Below are positions 16,898-25,564 of a stretch of 64,000 bases of DNA, in pieces. How positions within the stretch are numbered: position 1 is the first letter of the stretch; each line of letters opens with the position of its first letter. The DNA is taken from assembly GCA_002840755.1 (NCBI GenBank), contig PHBZ01000002.1:1-64000 (forward strand), in the 5' to 3' direction. Position numbers and translations under genes: made by a program. Source of the DNA: Chloroflexi bacterium HGW-Chloroflexi-10. GTDB lineage: Bacteria; Chloroflexota; Anaerolineae; Anaerolineales; Anaerolineaceae. The notes below the pieces were generated by a model. The model was not told where the DNA came from, ran no database searches, and was given only the letters and a program-made list of their open reading frames with translations.

Positions 16898-17584
16898 TTA
16901 CTCAAATTCCGATTCGTCTTCTTCATCATCAATTTCCAGCTCCATTAAGTCACCTGTAGCGATGAAAACCGTCCGTTCGCAAATATTGGTGACTCTGTCG
17001 GCCATACGTTCGAGGTTATGCCCAACCCACATGATCAAATTCGCGTGGTCAACGTTTTGAGGATCGGCCATCATTAATTCAACACTTTGATGATAAATAT
17101 TTTCGTATAATTGATCGACAGCGTCATCTTCATAAGGTATTTGCGAGGCGGTTTGAGGATCGCCTTCAATAAAGGCAGTAAGCGCCTTGTGAAGCATGTT
17201 TACAGATAACTCAGCCATAGTTTCAAGTTCCTGGATGGGAATTTTGATATCTACATTGTGTAATTTTTTTGCAACTTTAGCGATTCCCTTTGCATAATCA
17301 CCCATGCGTTCCAGCTCTGCGCTGACATCAAACATGGAAGTTAATAAGCGCAAGTCACGTGCGTTTGGTTGCTGAGTAGCAATTGTGACGATAATGGCAT
17401 TTTCTATTGCATAGCGTTTTTCGTTGAGAGCAATGTCTTCTTTATATATTTTCTGGGCTAATGTATAATCCCGGGTTTTAAGAGAAAGTATTGCTTTATT
17501 AACTGCTTCTTCTACCATGCTGCCCAGCAAAAGGACTTCATCTTGAATGTTCTTGATTTTTCGGTCAAAAATTGGTCTGCTCAT
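16898..17584 (-). CDS. phoU: PhoU phosphate-signalling regulator
   Basis: A 228-residue protein with the two repeated three-helix PhoU domains. Family signatures include LGSMVEEAVNKAILSL in the first repeat, ELERMGDYAKGIAKVAKK at about 90-105 and NLERMADRVTNICERTVF at about 190-207; the E-R-M-[GA]-D motifs bind metal clusters. PhoU couples the Pst transporter to the PhoR kinase and limits phosphate uptake. It is the second gene of a leftward pstB-phoU pair, 20 bases apart, with GGAGAGG before the ATG. The tail is very acidic. No phoR or phoB gene is in the window. Confidence 0.95.
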   Translation of the reverse strand: MSRPIFDRKIKNIQDEVLLLGSMVEEAVNKAILSLKTRDYTLAQKIYKEDIALNEKRYAIENAIIVTIATQQPNARDLRLLTSMFDVSAELERMGDYAKGIAKVAKKLHNVDIKIPIQELETMAELSVNMLHKALTAFIEGDPQTASQIPYEDDAVDQLYENIYHQSVELMMADPQNVDHANLIMWVGHNLERMADRVTNICERTVFIATGDLMELEIDDEEDESEFE

Positions 17585-17604
17585 GTCGCCTCTCCGTCTT
17601 CTGG

Positions 17605-18369
17605 TTAGCCAAATCGTCCAGAAATATAATCCTCAGTAATTTTTTGTTTTGGTGATGTAAAAATTTTTTGTGTTGGCCCAAACTCTACCAGGAATCCGGC
17701 TCTATCTTCGTGTATGCTAAAAAATGCCGTAAAATCTGATGCACGGGCTGCTTGTTGCATATTATGTGTGACTATAATAATAGTGTATTTTTGCTTTAAT
17801 TCCTGAATCAATTCTTCAATTTTTAAAGTGGCAATCGGGTCTAGGGCTGATGCAGGTTCATCCATTAGTATTATGTTAGGCTCTACTGCCAATGCCCTGG
17901 CGATGCAAAGCCGTTGTTGTTGTCCACCGGATAAGGCTAACCCCGATTTATTTAAATCAGTTTTTACCTCATCCCAAAGGAAAGCATCTTTTAAACTTTT
18001 TTCTACAATTTCATCTAATTGAGATTTGTTTCGAACTCCATGAGCTTTTGGACCATATGCAACATTCTCATATATAGATTTAGGAAACGGATTGGGTTTT
18101 TGAAACACCATCCCAATCCTTTTTCTTAAATCAACTGGATTCAATTCCAATATATTTTCATCACCAAGCATAATTTCACCATGCATGGTGACGTTCGTAA
18201 TCAGGTCATTCATTCGATTAAACGAACGGATGAAAGTGCTCTTACCGCATCCTGAGGGTCCAATGATCGCAGTTATTTGATTTTCTGGTATATCAATATT
18301 TACATCTCTTAGTGCCTGAAATTTCCCATAGAATAAATTGAAGTTTGTTACTGCTATTTTTATCTTCAT
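17605..18369 (-). CDS. pstB: Phosphate ABC transporter ATP-binding protein PstB (first copy)
   Basis: A 254-residue ABC ATPase of the PstB type: Walker A GPSGCGKS, the PstB-specific FNRMNDL, Q-loop [20 protein letters not shown], signature [15 protein letters not shown], Walker [14 protein letters not shown] and the C-terminal EDYISGRFG. It drives the PstC-PstA channel. I choose the internal ATG (MKIKIAV) because GGTGG lies seven bases upstream and the alignment with PstB begins there. It is transcribed away from pstSCAB, together with phoU. A second pstB closes the divergent operon. Confidence 0.94.
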   Translation of the reverse strand: MKIKIAVTNFNLFYGKFQALRDVNIDIPENQITAIIGPSGCGKSTFIRSFNRMNDLITNVTMHGEIMLGDENILELNPVDLRKRIGMVFQKPNPFPKSIYENVAYGPKAHGVRNKSQLDEIVEKSLKDAFLWDEVKTDLNKSGLALSGGQQQRLCIARALAVEPNIILMDEPASALDPIATLKIEELIQELKQKYTIIIVTHNMQQAARASDFTAFFSIHEDRAGFLVEFGPTQKIFTSPKQKITEDYISGRFG

Positions 18370-18387
18370 TGATAATCCACCAAACAT

Positions 18388-18736
18388 TTTTGGATATTAG
18401 ATAAACAATTATACAAGTATGAATAAATTCTAACAGGTAATTGCCTAACATAGAAATCATACCAAATCGACTTTAAATTTTGATCAAGGTTTAGTTAATA
18501 ACCTGTAAAGCTTTTGGTATTAATAGGAAGTTTTGTTATGGAATGTGTAATAATTTACCCTTTTATTAAAGCGCAGTTAACAAATGAGCGTTTTCCGGAA
18601 AAATTTAATCTGGATTAACAGATCTCACACCAAACCTTCAGAATTTCTTAACCTCTTGATAAAGAACTCTTAAGCCGCGTTGGATATCATTACGAATAGC
18701 GATTTTTTATAAATTATCAAAAGGAGAAAAATTCGA
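18388..18736. promoter_or_regulatory. Divergent pst control region with TTAACA repeats
   Basis: This 349-base gene-free stretch separates pstB-phoU from pstSCAB and must hold both promoters. TTAACA occurs at 18577-18582 and 18615-18620, and the related TTAACC at 18648-18653, on the pstS side. Gram-positive Pho boxes are built from TTAACA-like direct repeats, so these are candidate PhoP sites, though the spacings (38 and 33 bases) are wider than the classical 11. No good -35/-10 pair is visible, as is common at activated promoters. An AAGGAG precedes pstS. Confidence 0.35.
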
Positions 18737-19777
18737 ATGTCGCTTAAAAAGTTGTTTCCCGTATTTGCCCTTCTCGTTGTTTTTTCGATGTTGTTAAGTG
18801 CTTGTGCTGCCCCGGTGCAACCAACAACCAGTGTTGAAGCCACTAGTGTTTCTGGCGCCACCCAGGTTCCTGCAACCGAAGTACCCACAAATGATAGCCC
18901 ATTAAAGGATCTTTCCGGAGATGTGGTCATAGATGGATCAAGTACTGTGTATCCGATCACAGTTGCTGTAGCCGAAGAGTTTGCGACCGTCGCGCCAGAC
19001 GTACGCATCTCGGTTGGCTTATCCGGTACTGGTGGTGGATTCAAGAAATTCTGCCCGGGTGAAATCGACATCAGTGATGCTTCCCGTGCTATCAAAGATG
19101 AAGAAGCGGCGATTTGCCAGGAAAACGGAGTGGAGTTCGTCGAGTTTCTGGTTGCTTTGGATGGTTTGACGGTAATGGTTAGCCAGGAAAATGATTGGCT
19201 GAACGAAATAACCGTAGATCAACTGGCTGCCTTATTAGGTTCAAGCAGCACAATTACCAAATGGTCCGATTTGGATCCGAGCTACCCTGCTGAAGATATC
19301 CTATTCTTCATCCCCGATCCGGATTCCGGAACGCGTGATTACATGATTGAGATTGTTGAAAAAGCTAATGGTGATGAAGATTTACGCCAGGATGAAAACA
19401 CCACTTTCTCAAGTGATGATAACGTATTGTTGGATGGTATCGCCAATGAAAAGAATGCATTCGGTTTCTTTGGATATGCATATTATGTAGGTAACAAAGA
19501 TGCTGTGAAGGCAGTCCCGGTTGTAAACAAAGCCGGTGATGCGGTTCTGCCAAGTGATACAACTGTACAGGATGGCACTTACAATCCGCTTTCCCGCCCG
19601 TTATACATCTACGTCAACCTCAATAGCCTGCAAGAAAAACCCCAGGTAGCCGCATATGTAAATTACTATTTCGGACCTGATGGTGGTGCAGCGATTATGA
19701 GTGAAGTTGGTTACAGTATGCCCCCAACCGGCACGTATGAAGCTAACTTGGCTTTATTAGCCGAATCTTTAAAGTAG
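18737..19777 (+). CDS. pstS: Phosphate-binding lipoprotein PstS
   Basis: This 346-residue protein has a lipoprotein signal peptide with lipobox LLSAC (cysteine near residue 22), a Thr/Val/Pro-rich linker, and a periplasmic-binding-protein fold. The phosphate-site motif DGSSTVYPIT is at about 67-76, and SGTGGGFKKFC and DPDSGTRDY supply the other oxyanion-binding loops. It captures phosphate outside the membrane and hands it to PstC-PstA. It is the first gene of the rightward pst operon and probably the most expressed, since a hairpin separates it from pstC. AAGGAG lies upstream of the ATG. Confidence 0.95.
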   Translation: MSLKKLFPVFALLVVFSMLLSACAAPVQPTTSVEATSVSGATQVPATEVPTNDSPLKDLSGDVVIDGSSTVYPITVAVAEEFATVAPDVRISVGLSGTGGGFKKFCPGEIDISDASRAIKDEEAAICQENGVEFVEFLVALDGLTVMVSQENDWLNEITVDQLAALLGSSSTITKWSDLDPSYPAEDILFFIPDPDSGTRDYMIEIVEKANGDEDLRQDENTTFSSDDNVLLDGIANEKNAFGFFGYAYYVGNKDAVKAVPVVNKAGDAVLPSDTTVQDGTYNPLSRPLYIYVNLNSLQEKPQVAAYVNYYFGPDGGAAIMSEVGYSMPPTGTYEANLALLAESLK

Positions 19778-19791
19778 TAACAGGTTTTTCA

Positions 19792-19819
19792 AAGGGCAGG
19801 AAATCATTTCCTGCCCTTA
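19792..19819 (+). terminator. Hairpin between pstS and pstC
   Basis: AAGGGCAGGAAAT paired with ATTTCCTGCCCTT around a tiny loop; the following T content is weak. It probably acts as a partial terminator or RNA-stabilising stem that keeps pstS mRNA above that of pstCAB. Confidence 0.6.
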
Positions 19820-19850
19820 TCTCTTGCCTGAGGAGGAACAGGAATTAGTA

Positions 19851-20825
19851 ATGAATTCAACCCTCGTAAAACCCAAAAAAAATACACACGTTTTTTCTTT
19901 TTTAAACTCAGGTGAAATATCCACTGTAAAAGAAAAAATTATTGCTTTGTCATTATTTGCTTGCGGTGTTTTCTCAATATTGGTTACGATCGGCATTATT
20001 GTCTCTTTATTTGGTGAGGCAATCGCTTTTTTTGTTCGTCCGGAAGTTGATTTTTGGACATTCATTACTGGAACGACATGGCGTCCATTGGCAAAAACAG
20101 TTGTTCCGGAAAATTTTGGTATTCGACCTTTGATTCGCGGTACATTGATGATCGCGTTACTTTCAGGCATGATCGCAATTCCTTTAGGGGTAGGTGCTGC
20201 TATTTTCTTGAGTGAATATGCGTCTGAAAAATTGCGTAGCATCCTGAAACCTGCATTGGAAATTCTGGCAGGTATTCCTACGGTTGTTTATGGATATTTT
20301 GCCATTTCGTTTATAACGCCGATTTTAAAACAAGTATTGGAAGATGGCATGGGGATTGATGTTAGTTTTTTCAATGCCTTGAGTGCTTCGATTGTGCTTG
20401 GTGTAATGATTATTCCTCTGGTAGCATCTATCAGTGAAGATGCTATGCGGGCAGTTCCTCGGGCTTTACGAGAAGGAGCTTACGCATTAGGGGCTACCAA
20501 GTTTGAAGTTTCTACCAGGGTTGTTGTCCCGGCGGCGCTTAGCGGAATAATCTCATCTTTTATCATTGGTATTTCACGAGCCTTTGGAGAGACCATGGCT
20601 GTATCCATTGCAGCCGGGTCCACACCCAGGATGACTTGGAATCCATTGGAAAGTGTGCAAACAATGACCTCGTTTATTGTCCAGGTTAGCTTTGGGGATG
20701 CTCCAGCTGGGTCAATTAATGGCCAATCCATTTATGCTGTTGGCGCAACGTTGTTTGTGATTACTTTTATCATGAATATTATCAGTGCTGCAGTAGTTAA
20801 ACGCTTCAGGGAGGCTTACGACTAA
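19851..20825 (+). CDS. pstC: Phosphate ABC transporter permease PstC
   Basis: A 324-residue permease with six predicted membrane helices; the first lies at about residues 30-55. The ABC-permease EAA loop EDAMRAVPRALREGAYALGA faces PstB. The typical PstC segments VYGYFAISFITP and SRAFGETMAVSIAAG are present. Translation probably starts at the ATG of MNSTLV (19851), since the TTG nine codons upstream would overlap the AGGAGG. The stop codon overlaps the pstA start by one base (TAATG), implying coupled translation. Confidence 0.93.
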   Translation: MNSTLVKPKKNTHVFSFLNSGEISTVKEKIIALSLFACGVFSILVTIGIIVSLFGEAIAFFVRPEVDFWTFITGTTWRPLAKTVVPENFGIRPLIRGTLMIALLSGMIAIPLGVGAAIFLSEYASEKLRSILKPALEILAGIPTVVYGYFAISFITPILKQVLEDGMGIDVSFFNALSASIVLGVMIIPLVASISEDAMRAVPRALREGAYALGATKFEVSTRVVVPAALSGIISSFIIGISRAFGETMAVSIAAGSTPRMTWNPLESVQTMTSFIVQVSFGDAPAGSINGQSIYAVGATLFVITFIMNIISAAVVKRFREAYD

Positions 20826-21838
20826 TGGAATCAACCAATAAAAACGGAAATTTAGAATTTGTTTACAAAGAACAAATCAATAAACGCAAACGAGCCGGAA
20901 AGATTTTTAATGTTTTGCTGCTTTTTTCAGTGTTTGTTGGTTTATTTATGCTTACTCTGTTACTGGTTGACGTGGCTATAGAAGGCTTAGATTGGGTAAA
21001 ACCTGAATTATTTACCAATTATCATTCCCGTAAACCAGAAGAGGCAGGAATGAAATCCGCGATTGTGGGAAGTTTGATTGTGATGGCAATGACAGGTTTA
21101 TTCAGCTTTCCTCTTGGTGTGGGTGCTGCAATTTACCTGGAGGAATATGCCCCCAGGAATAAAATGACGGATTTTATTAATTTGAATATTAACAATTTGG
21201 CAGGTGTTCCATCTATCGTTTATGGAATGTTAGGATTAACAGTTTTTGGCAGGATGTTTGGTCTTTTTTCTGCAAATAGCTGGTTGGTTAAAACTTTAAA
21301 TCTCCCTGTTGAATCAGGTGCTGCCGGTGGGTTTAAATTCAATCTATTAGGGATTCCATGGCTGGAAATTCATCTGCCGTTTGGTAGTTCTATGGTATCC
21401 GGCGCATTAACGATGACTCTTCTGATTTTACCGGTAGTTATTATTGCGGCTCGTGAAGCAATCCGTTCAGTACCTCCCTCAATTCGAGAAGCTGGGTATG
21501 CAATAGGTACAACCAAATGGCATGTGATTTCTACGTTGGTTTTGCCGATCGCATTGCCAGGGATTATCACGGGCATGATCCTATCGTTGAGCCGTGCAAT
21601 TGGAGAAACGGCGCCCTTGATTATTATGGGAGCATTTACCTACGTACCATTCCTTCCTGAGTCAGCTTGGGATAAATTTACGGTTGTACCTATTCAAATC
21701 TACAATTGGATCACGCTGCCTCAAGCAGAATTTCGCGTTCATTTGGCTGCAGGAGGAATTATTGTATTACTGGCAATCCTTTTTGCGATGAATGGTATTG
21801 CGATTTATTTAAGAAACAAATTCCAGATAAAGTGGTAA
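20825..21838 (+). CDS. pstA: Phosphate ABC transporter permease PstA
   Basis: This 337-residue permease has about six membrane helices. Signatures are [32 protein letters not shown], the EAA loop [20 protein letters not shown] and [16 protein letters not shown]. It pairs with PstC to form the phosphate channel. It overlaps pstC by one base and is followed by pstB after four bases. The N-terminal 35 residues are unusually charged before the first membrane helix. Confidence 0.94.
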   Translation: MESTNKNGNLEFVYKEQINKRKRAGKIFNVLLLFSVFVGLFMLTLLLVDVAIEGLDWVKPELFTNYHSRKPEEAGMKSAIVGSLIVMAMTGLFSFPLGVGAAIYLEEYAPRNKMTDFINLNINNLAGVPSIVYGMLGLTVFGRMFGLFSANSWLVKTLNLPVESGAAGGFKFNLLGIPWLEIHLPFGSSMVSGALTMTLLILPVVIIAAREAIRSVPPSIREAGYAIGTTKWHVISTLVLPIALPGIITGMILSLSRAIGETAPLIIMGAFTYVPFLPESAWDKFTVVPIQIYNWITLPQAEFRVHLAAGGIIVLLAILFAMNGIAIYLRNKFQIKW

Positions 21839-21842
21839 CCCT

Positions 21843-22664
21843 ATGCAAAGCAACTCGATAAAAATCCACAAAAAACCATTAATAAACGAAGACATCGTAT
21901 TGGAAACCAAAAATCTAAGTGTTTTTTATAACAAAAAAATTGCAATTGAAGACGTCAGTTTACAAATCCCCAAAAATAAAATTACAGCGTTAATTGGCCC
22001 TTCTGGATGTGGTAAAAGCACGTTATTAAGGGTATTTAATCGGATGAATGATTTGATTCATGGCGCACATTGTCTTGGTGAAGTGATTTACAAAGGTAAA
22101 GACATTAATTCAGATCAGGTTGACCCGGTAAAAATCCGCCGTCAAATTGGAATGGTGTTTCAAAAACCAAATCCTTTTTCAAAAAGTATTTATGAAAATG
22201 TTGCATTTGGAGCGAGGATCAATCATTTTCAGGGAAATATGAATGACCTGGTCGAATACAGTTTGAGACAATCAGTATTATGGGATGAGGTGAAAGACAA
22301 GCTCCATCAAAGTGCATATGCACTTTCCGGCGGACAGCAGCAACGATTGTGCATAGCCCGTGCTATTGCCATTTCTCCTATGATCTTGTTAATGGATGAG
22401 CCAGCTTCAGCGCTTGATCCGATTGCTACACTAAAAATTGAAGAATTGATGTGGGAACTCAAAGAAAAATACACCATTGTAGTTGTGACTCACAATATGC
22501 AGCAAGCCAGTCGGGTGTCAGATTATACTGCTTTCATGAGTATAGATCGGGAAAATCCGGATGCTAGAATTGGAAAACTTATTGAATTTAATGACACAGT
22601 GAACATATTTACCAATCCTGGGATGAAAGAAACTGAGGATTATATTACTGGTCGATTTGGTTAG
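21843..22664 (+). CDS. pstB: Phosphate ABC transporter ATP-binding protein PstB (second copy)
   Basis: A 273-residue PstB with Walker [17 protein letters not shown]-loop [20 protein letters not shown], signature [15 protein letters not shown], Walker [14 protein letters not shown] and the C-terminal EDYITGRFG. Compared with the first copy it has about 20 extra N-terminal residues and an insertion [12 protein letters not shown] in place of the first copy's segment. The two are clearly paralogues, not a recent duplication. Four bases separate it from pstA, so it completes the pstSCAB operon. No clear terminator follows. Confidence 0.94.
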   Translation: MQSNSIKIHKKPLINEDIVLETKNLSVFYNKKIAIEDVSLQIPKNKITALIGPSGCGKSTLLRVFNRMNDLIHGAHCLGEVIYKGKDINSDQVDPVKIRRQIGMVFQKPNPFSKSIYENVAFGARINHFQGNMNDLVEYSLRQSVLWDEVKDKLHQSAYALSGGQQQRLCIARAIAISPMILLMDEPASALDPIATLKIEELMWELKEKYTIVVVTHNMQQASRVSDYTAFMSIDRENPDARIGKLIEFNDTVNIFTNPGMKETEDYITGRFG

Positions 22665-22850
22665 ACTTTAGGTTCTAATTCAATCAGTCAACGAATTCCG
22701 TGATGAGTTTTGGTATGCTACTGTCTATGAACCTAATAAGTTTCTAGAAATACTTTTTGACTGTTATTTCGATATTAAGAATCCATGTAACAATATTTCA
22801 CAGTGATAGGTGAAAATATATTTTTGTTGCATTTATTTTTTAATGACACG

Positions 22851-22879
22851 TTCATGAATTTTCGGGCGGCTGGTATAAT
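22851..22879 (+). promoter_or_regulatory. Promoter of prfA-prmC-tsaC
   Basis: Extended -10 TGGTATAAT (core 22874-22879) with a weak -35 TTCATG (22851-22856) 17 bases away. It lies about 40 bases before the prfA start codon, in the 255-base gap after pstB, where I see nothing else. Confidence 0.55.
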
Positions 22880-22919
22880 ATGAGATTGGAACCAAATTTC
22901 TTATTATTATGGACCTGGT

Positions 22920-23990
22920 ATGTTAGAAAAAATTAAATCGATTGAAGAAAAATATAACAATTTGTTGAATGAAATTGAAGCAGCTGGTGAAGATTACCAT
23001 AAAGTTGCTGAATTCTCAAAAGAGCGGGTGGAATTGGAACCTGTTTTCGAAAAAGCTACTGAATATCGTAGTGTAATCAGGCAAATTGAAGAAGCGCGAA
23101 TGCTGATGGGGGAAGACGATCAGGAAATGCGGGAATTGGCTGAAATTGACTTGAAGGAGCTTCAGCCAAAAATGGAGAATCTAGAAAAAGAATTAAAATC
23201 TCTGTTAGTACCTAAAGACCCACGAGACAAGCATAACGTAATTATGGAAATTCGTGCTGGAACTGGCGGAGATGAAGCTGCATTGTTTGCATCCGAGTTA
23301 TTCCGTTTGTATTCCCGCTATGCAGAGAAACGTCGTTGGAAAGTAGAAATATTAAGTCAGAATGAAATTGGAATTGGTGGACTAAAAGAGATTTCTTTTA
23401 TGATAAAGGGTGATGGTGCATATTCACGGTTAAAATATGAATCCGGTGTTCATAGGGTACAGCGTGTTCCTGTGACGGAATCATCCGGTCGTATCCATAC
23501 ATCTACGATAACTGTGGCCGTATTGGCAGAAGTAGAAGAATTTGAAATTGAGATTCGTCCAGCGGATATTCGCATTGATGTGTATATTTCTGCAGGGGCA
23601 GGCGGACAAAATGTGCAAAAAAATTCGACAGCAGTCCGTTTGACGCATTTACCTACCGGAATGGTGGTTGCCTGCCAGGATGAGCGCTCCCAATTACAAA
23701 ACAAATTGCGGGCAATGAGTATTCTTCGCGCCCGTTTATATGAAATTGAAAATCAGAAAAGACATAATGAGGTGGATGCAGATCGGCGTTCTCAGGTAGG
23801 CACTGGAGAACGATCCGAAAAGATTCGAACTTATAACTTTCCTCAGAATCGGGTGACTGATCATCGTATTAATACGTCTTCATACAATTTGCCGGCAATT
23901 ATGGAAGGCGAAATTGATTTATTTATTGACGAATTGTCGGTTCGTGATGAAGCTGACCGGTTGGCGTATATAGGTGAGGATCAGGATTGA
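22920..23990 (+). CDS. prfA: Peptide chain release factor 1
   Basis: This 356-residue class I release factor has the GGQ tripeptide at residues 228-230, which triggers peptidyl-tRNA hydrolysis. The stop-codon-reading motif is PVT (in RVPVTESSGR), the type found in RF1, which reads UAA and UAG. Domain 1 is the usual helical bundle and the C-terminus ends near the standard RF1 length. It overlaps prmC, whose product methylates the GGQ glutamine, by four bases. Confidence 0.96.
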   Translation: MLEKIKSIEEKYNNLLNEIEAAGEDYHKVAEFSKERVELEPVFEKATEYRSVIRQIEEARMLMGEDDQEMRELAEIDLKELQPKMENLEKELKSLLVPKDPRDKHNVIMEIRAGTGGDEAALFASELFRLYSRYAEKRRWKVEILSQNEIGIGGLKEISFMIKGDGAYSRLKYESGVHRVQRVPVTESSGRIHTSTITVAVLAEVEEFEIEIRPADIRIDVYISAGAGGQNVQKNSTAVRLTHLPTGMVVACQDERSQLQNKLRAMSILRARLYEIENQKRHNEVDADRRSQVGTGERSEKIRTYNFPQNRVTDHRINTSSYNLPAIMEGEIDLFIDELSVRDEADRLAYIGEDQD

Positions 23991-24823
23991 TTCGTCTTAG
24001 CGATTGGCGTAACAACCAGATTCAAACCCTAACTTCCATAACAGATGAAGCGGAAATTGTTGTTTCCGCAATTTTAAAAAATTATTATCAAAAAAATATG
24101 GCCTGGATTTTAGCGAATCCAGGCTTTCTTATTACCGAAAAAGATGTGGAAGTATTAACTGGATTCATAAATAAATTGTCAGCAAATGTTCCGCTTCCTT
24201 ATGTGCTGGGAAAAACAGAATTTTATGGTGAAGAATTTCTGGTATCACCGGCTGTATTGATTCCACGACCCGAAACGGAATTATTGGTGGATGAGGCATT
24301 GCATTGGGCTAAAAAGCGGGAGAGGCGATTATCAGTTGTTGATGTTGGGGTAGGTTCTGGCTGTATTTTAATTAGTTTGTTGAAAAATCATTCTTTTCGA
24401 TTGGGTTTAGGAATTGATCGTTCATTCCTTGCACTTCGTGTAGCAAAGCAAAACGCGCTGCGACATGATGTTGAGTATTGTTTATTTTTGTGTTCAGATC
24501 TGGTAACGCCGTTATGGGCAAAATTTGATCTGGTTTGTGCAAATCTGCCGTATATTCCATCTGCAGTGGCGAAAGAATTGCCAGTAGCACGGTATGAGCC
24601 AATTTTGGCGTTAGATGGAGGCAATGATGGCATAGAGCTTATTCGACGTTTGGTGAAACAGGTTAAAAACATTTTGAATCCCTCAGGATTACTATTGTTG
24701 GAAATTCAATTTGATCAAGCGGAGATTCTGGTAAATTGGATACCATCTATGCTTGATTGTAGGACCATACGCGTAATAAAAGATTATCAGGGCTTGGATC
24801 GGTTTATTTTTGTTGAGGTTTAA
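23987..24823 (+). CDS. prmC: Release factor glutamine methyltransferase PrmC
   Basis: This 278-residue methyltransferase modifies the GGQ glutamine of release factors. It has an N-terminal helical RF-binding domain (about 1-85), the junction VLGKTEFYG and VSPAVLIPRPETELLV, SAM-binding motif VVDVGVGSGCILISL, and catalytic motif NLPYIP, the PrmC form of NPPY, near residues 185-190. The TTG start overlaps the prfA stop, implying coupling. Alternative starts inside the gene would cut the helical domain. Gene order prfA-prmC-tsaC is widespread in bacteria. Confidence 0.93.
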   Translation: MIRLSDWRNNQIQTLTSITDEAEIVVSAILKNYYQKNMAWILANPGFLITEKDVEVLTGFINKLSANVPLPYVLGKTEFYGEEFLVSPAVLIPRPETELLVDEALHWAKKRERRLSVVDVGVGSGCILISLLKNHSFRLGLGIDRSFLALRVAKQNALRHDVEYCLFLCSDLVTPLWAKFDLVCANLPYIPSAVAKELPVARYEPILALDGGNDGIELIRRLVKQVKNILNPSGLLLLEIQFDQAEILVNWIPSMLDCRTIRVIKDYQGLDRFIFVEV

Positions 24824-25456
24824 ATGCGCATATTGAATTTGTTTAAAAATTACCAGAATGCGTTATCTGAAGCTGAAATTCAATTATCCAAAGGTGACTC
24901 AATTGTTTTTCCCACAGACACGGTTTACGGCGTGGCTGCAAAACTGGCAGACCCTGAAGCAGTTGATCGATTGTTTGAGATAAAAGGCAGAGATCAACTA
25001 AAGGCAATTGCCGTACTGATTGGTAATATGGAACAGCTTTTTGAGGTTGCTGCCTGGTTTCCGCATTCAGCTCAAAAATTGGTTGAACGGTTTTGGCCTG
25101 GTGGATTGACCGTGGTTGTCCAAAAGAAAACAACAATCAATCAACGAATATCGCCTGATGAAACAGTTGGGGTACGTATTCCGGATTATGAGTTTGTCCG
25201 TGAGCTTTGCTTAAGATGTGGCCCTTTAGCTGCGACCTCGGCTAATATTTCAGGACAGCCCAGTGCAACCAATCTGGGAATGGTGTTGGCGCAATTGAGT
25301 GGTAAGGTGGATCTGATTATTGATGGGGGAGAAACACAGGGTGGAGTTGCTTCCACTGTGTTGGATTGTACGAACGAAAATATAAAACTCCTCAGGGAGG
25401 GAGCCATTTCTCGAGCGGTGATTGAAGATTTTTTGGGACATCAAATTAAAGATTAG
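24824..25456 (+). CDS. tsaC: L-threonylcarbamoyladenylate synthase (Sua5/YrdC/TsaC family)
   Basis: A 210-residue YrdC-domain protein starting directly after prmC. Conserved elements are the KGDSIVFPTDTVYGVAAKL stretch, KGRDQLKAIAVLI, FWPGGLTVVV, VGVRIPDYEFVREL and LAATSANISGQPSA. The enzyme makes threonylcarbamoyl-AMP from threonine, bicarbonate and ATP for the t6A modification of ANN-decoding tRNAs. The length fits the short TsaC/YrdC form without the Sua5 C-terminal domain, with a 25-residue tail. It is the third gene of the translation operon. Confidence 0.93.
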   Translation: MRILNLFKNYQNALSEAEIQLSKGDSIVFPTDTVYGVAAKLADPEAVDRLFEIKGRDQLKAIAVLIGNMEQLFEVAAWFPHSAQKLVERFWPGGLTVVVQKKTTINQRISPDETVGVRIPDYEFVRELCLRCGPLAATSANISGQPSATNLGMVLAQLSGKVDLIIDGGETQGGVASTVLDCTNENIKLLREGAISRAVIEDFLGHQIKD

Positions 25457-25564
25457 TACATGCATAATTAATTGTAGTGATCTTTTACGGTATTCTTTCG
25501 TCATGCGTTTTTGTACAATAAGCGTATACTCCCAATAATTAATATCAGGAAATTAGGAAATGCT

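Noticed and set aside
18670..20242. Minus-strand ORFs of 141 codons over pstS and pstC
   Set aside because: Both are antisense to genes with complete Pst motifs and have no ribosome sites.
22665..22919. Riboswitch or small RNA between pstB and prfA
   Set aside because: I saw no conserved riboswitch core and no strong hairpin with a T-run; only a promoter is supported.
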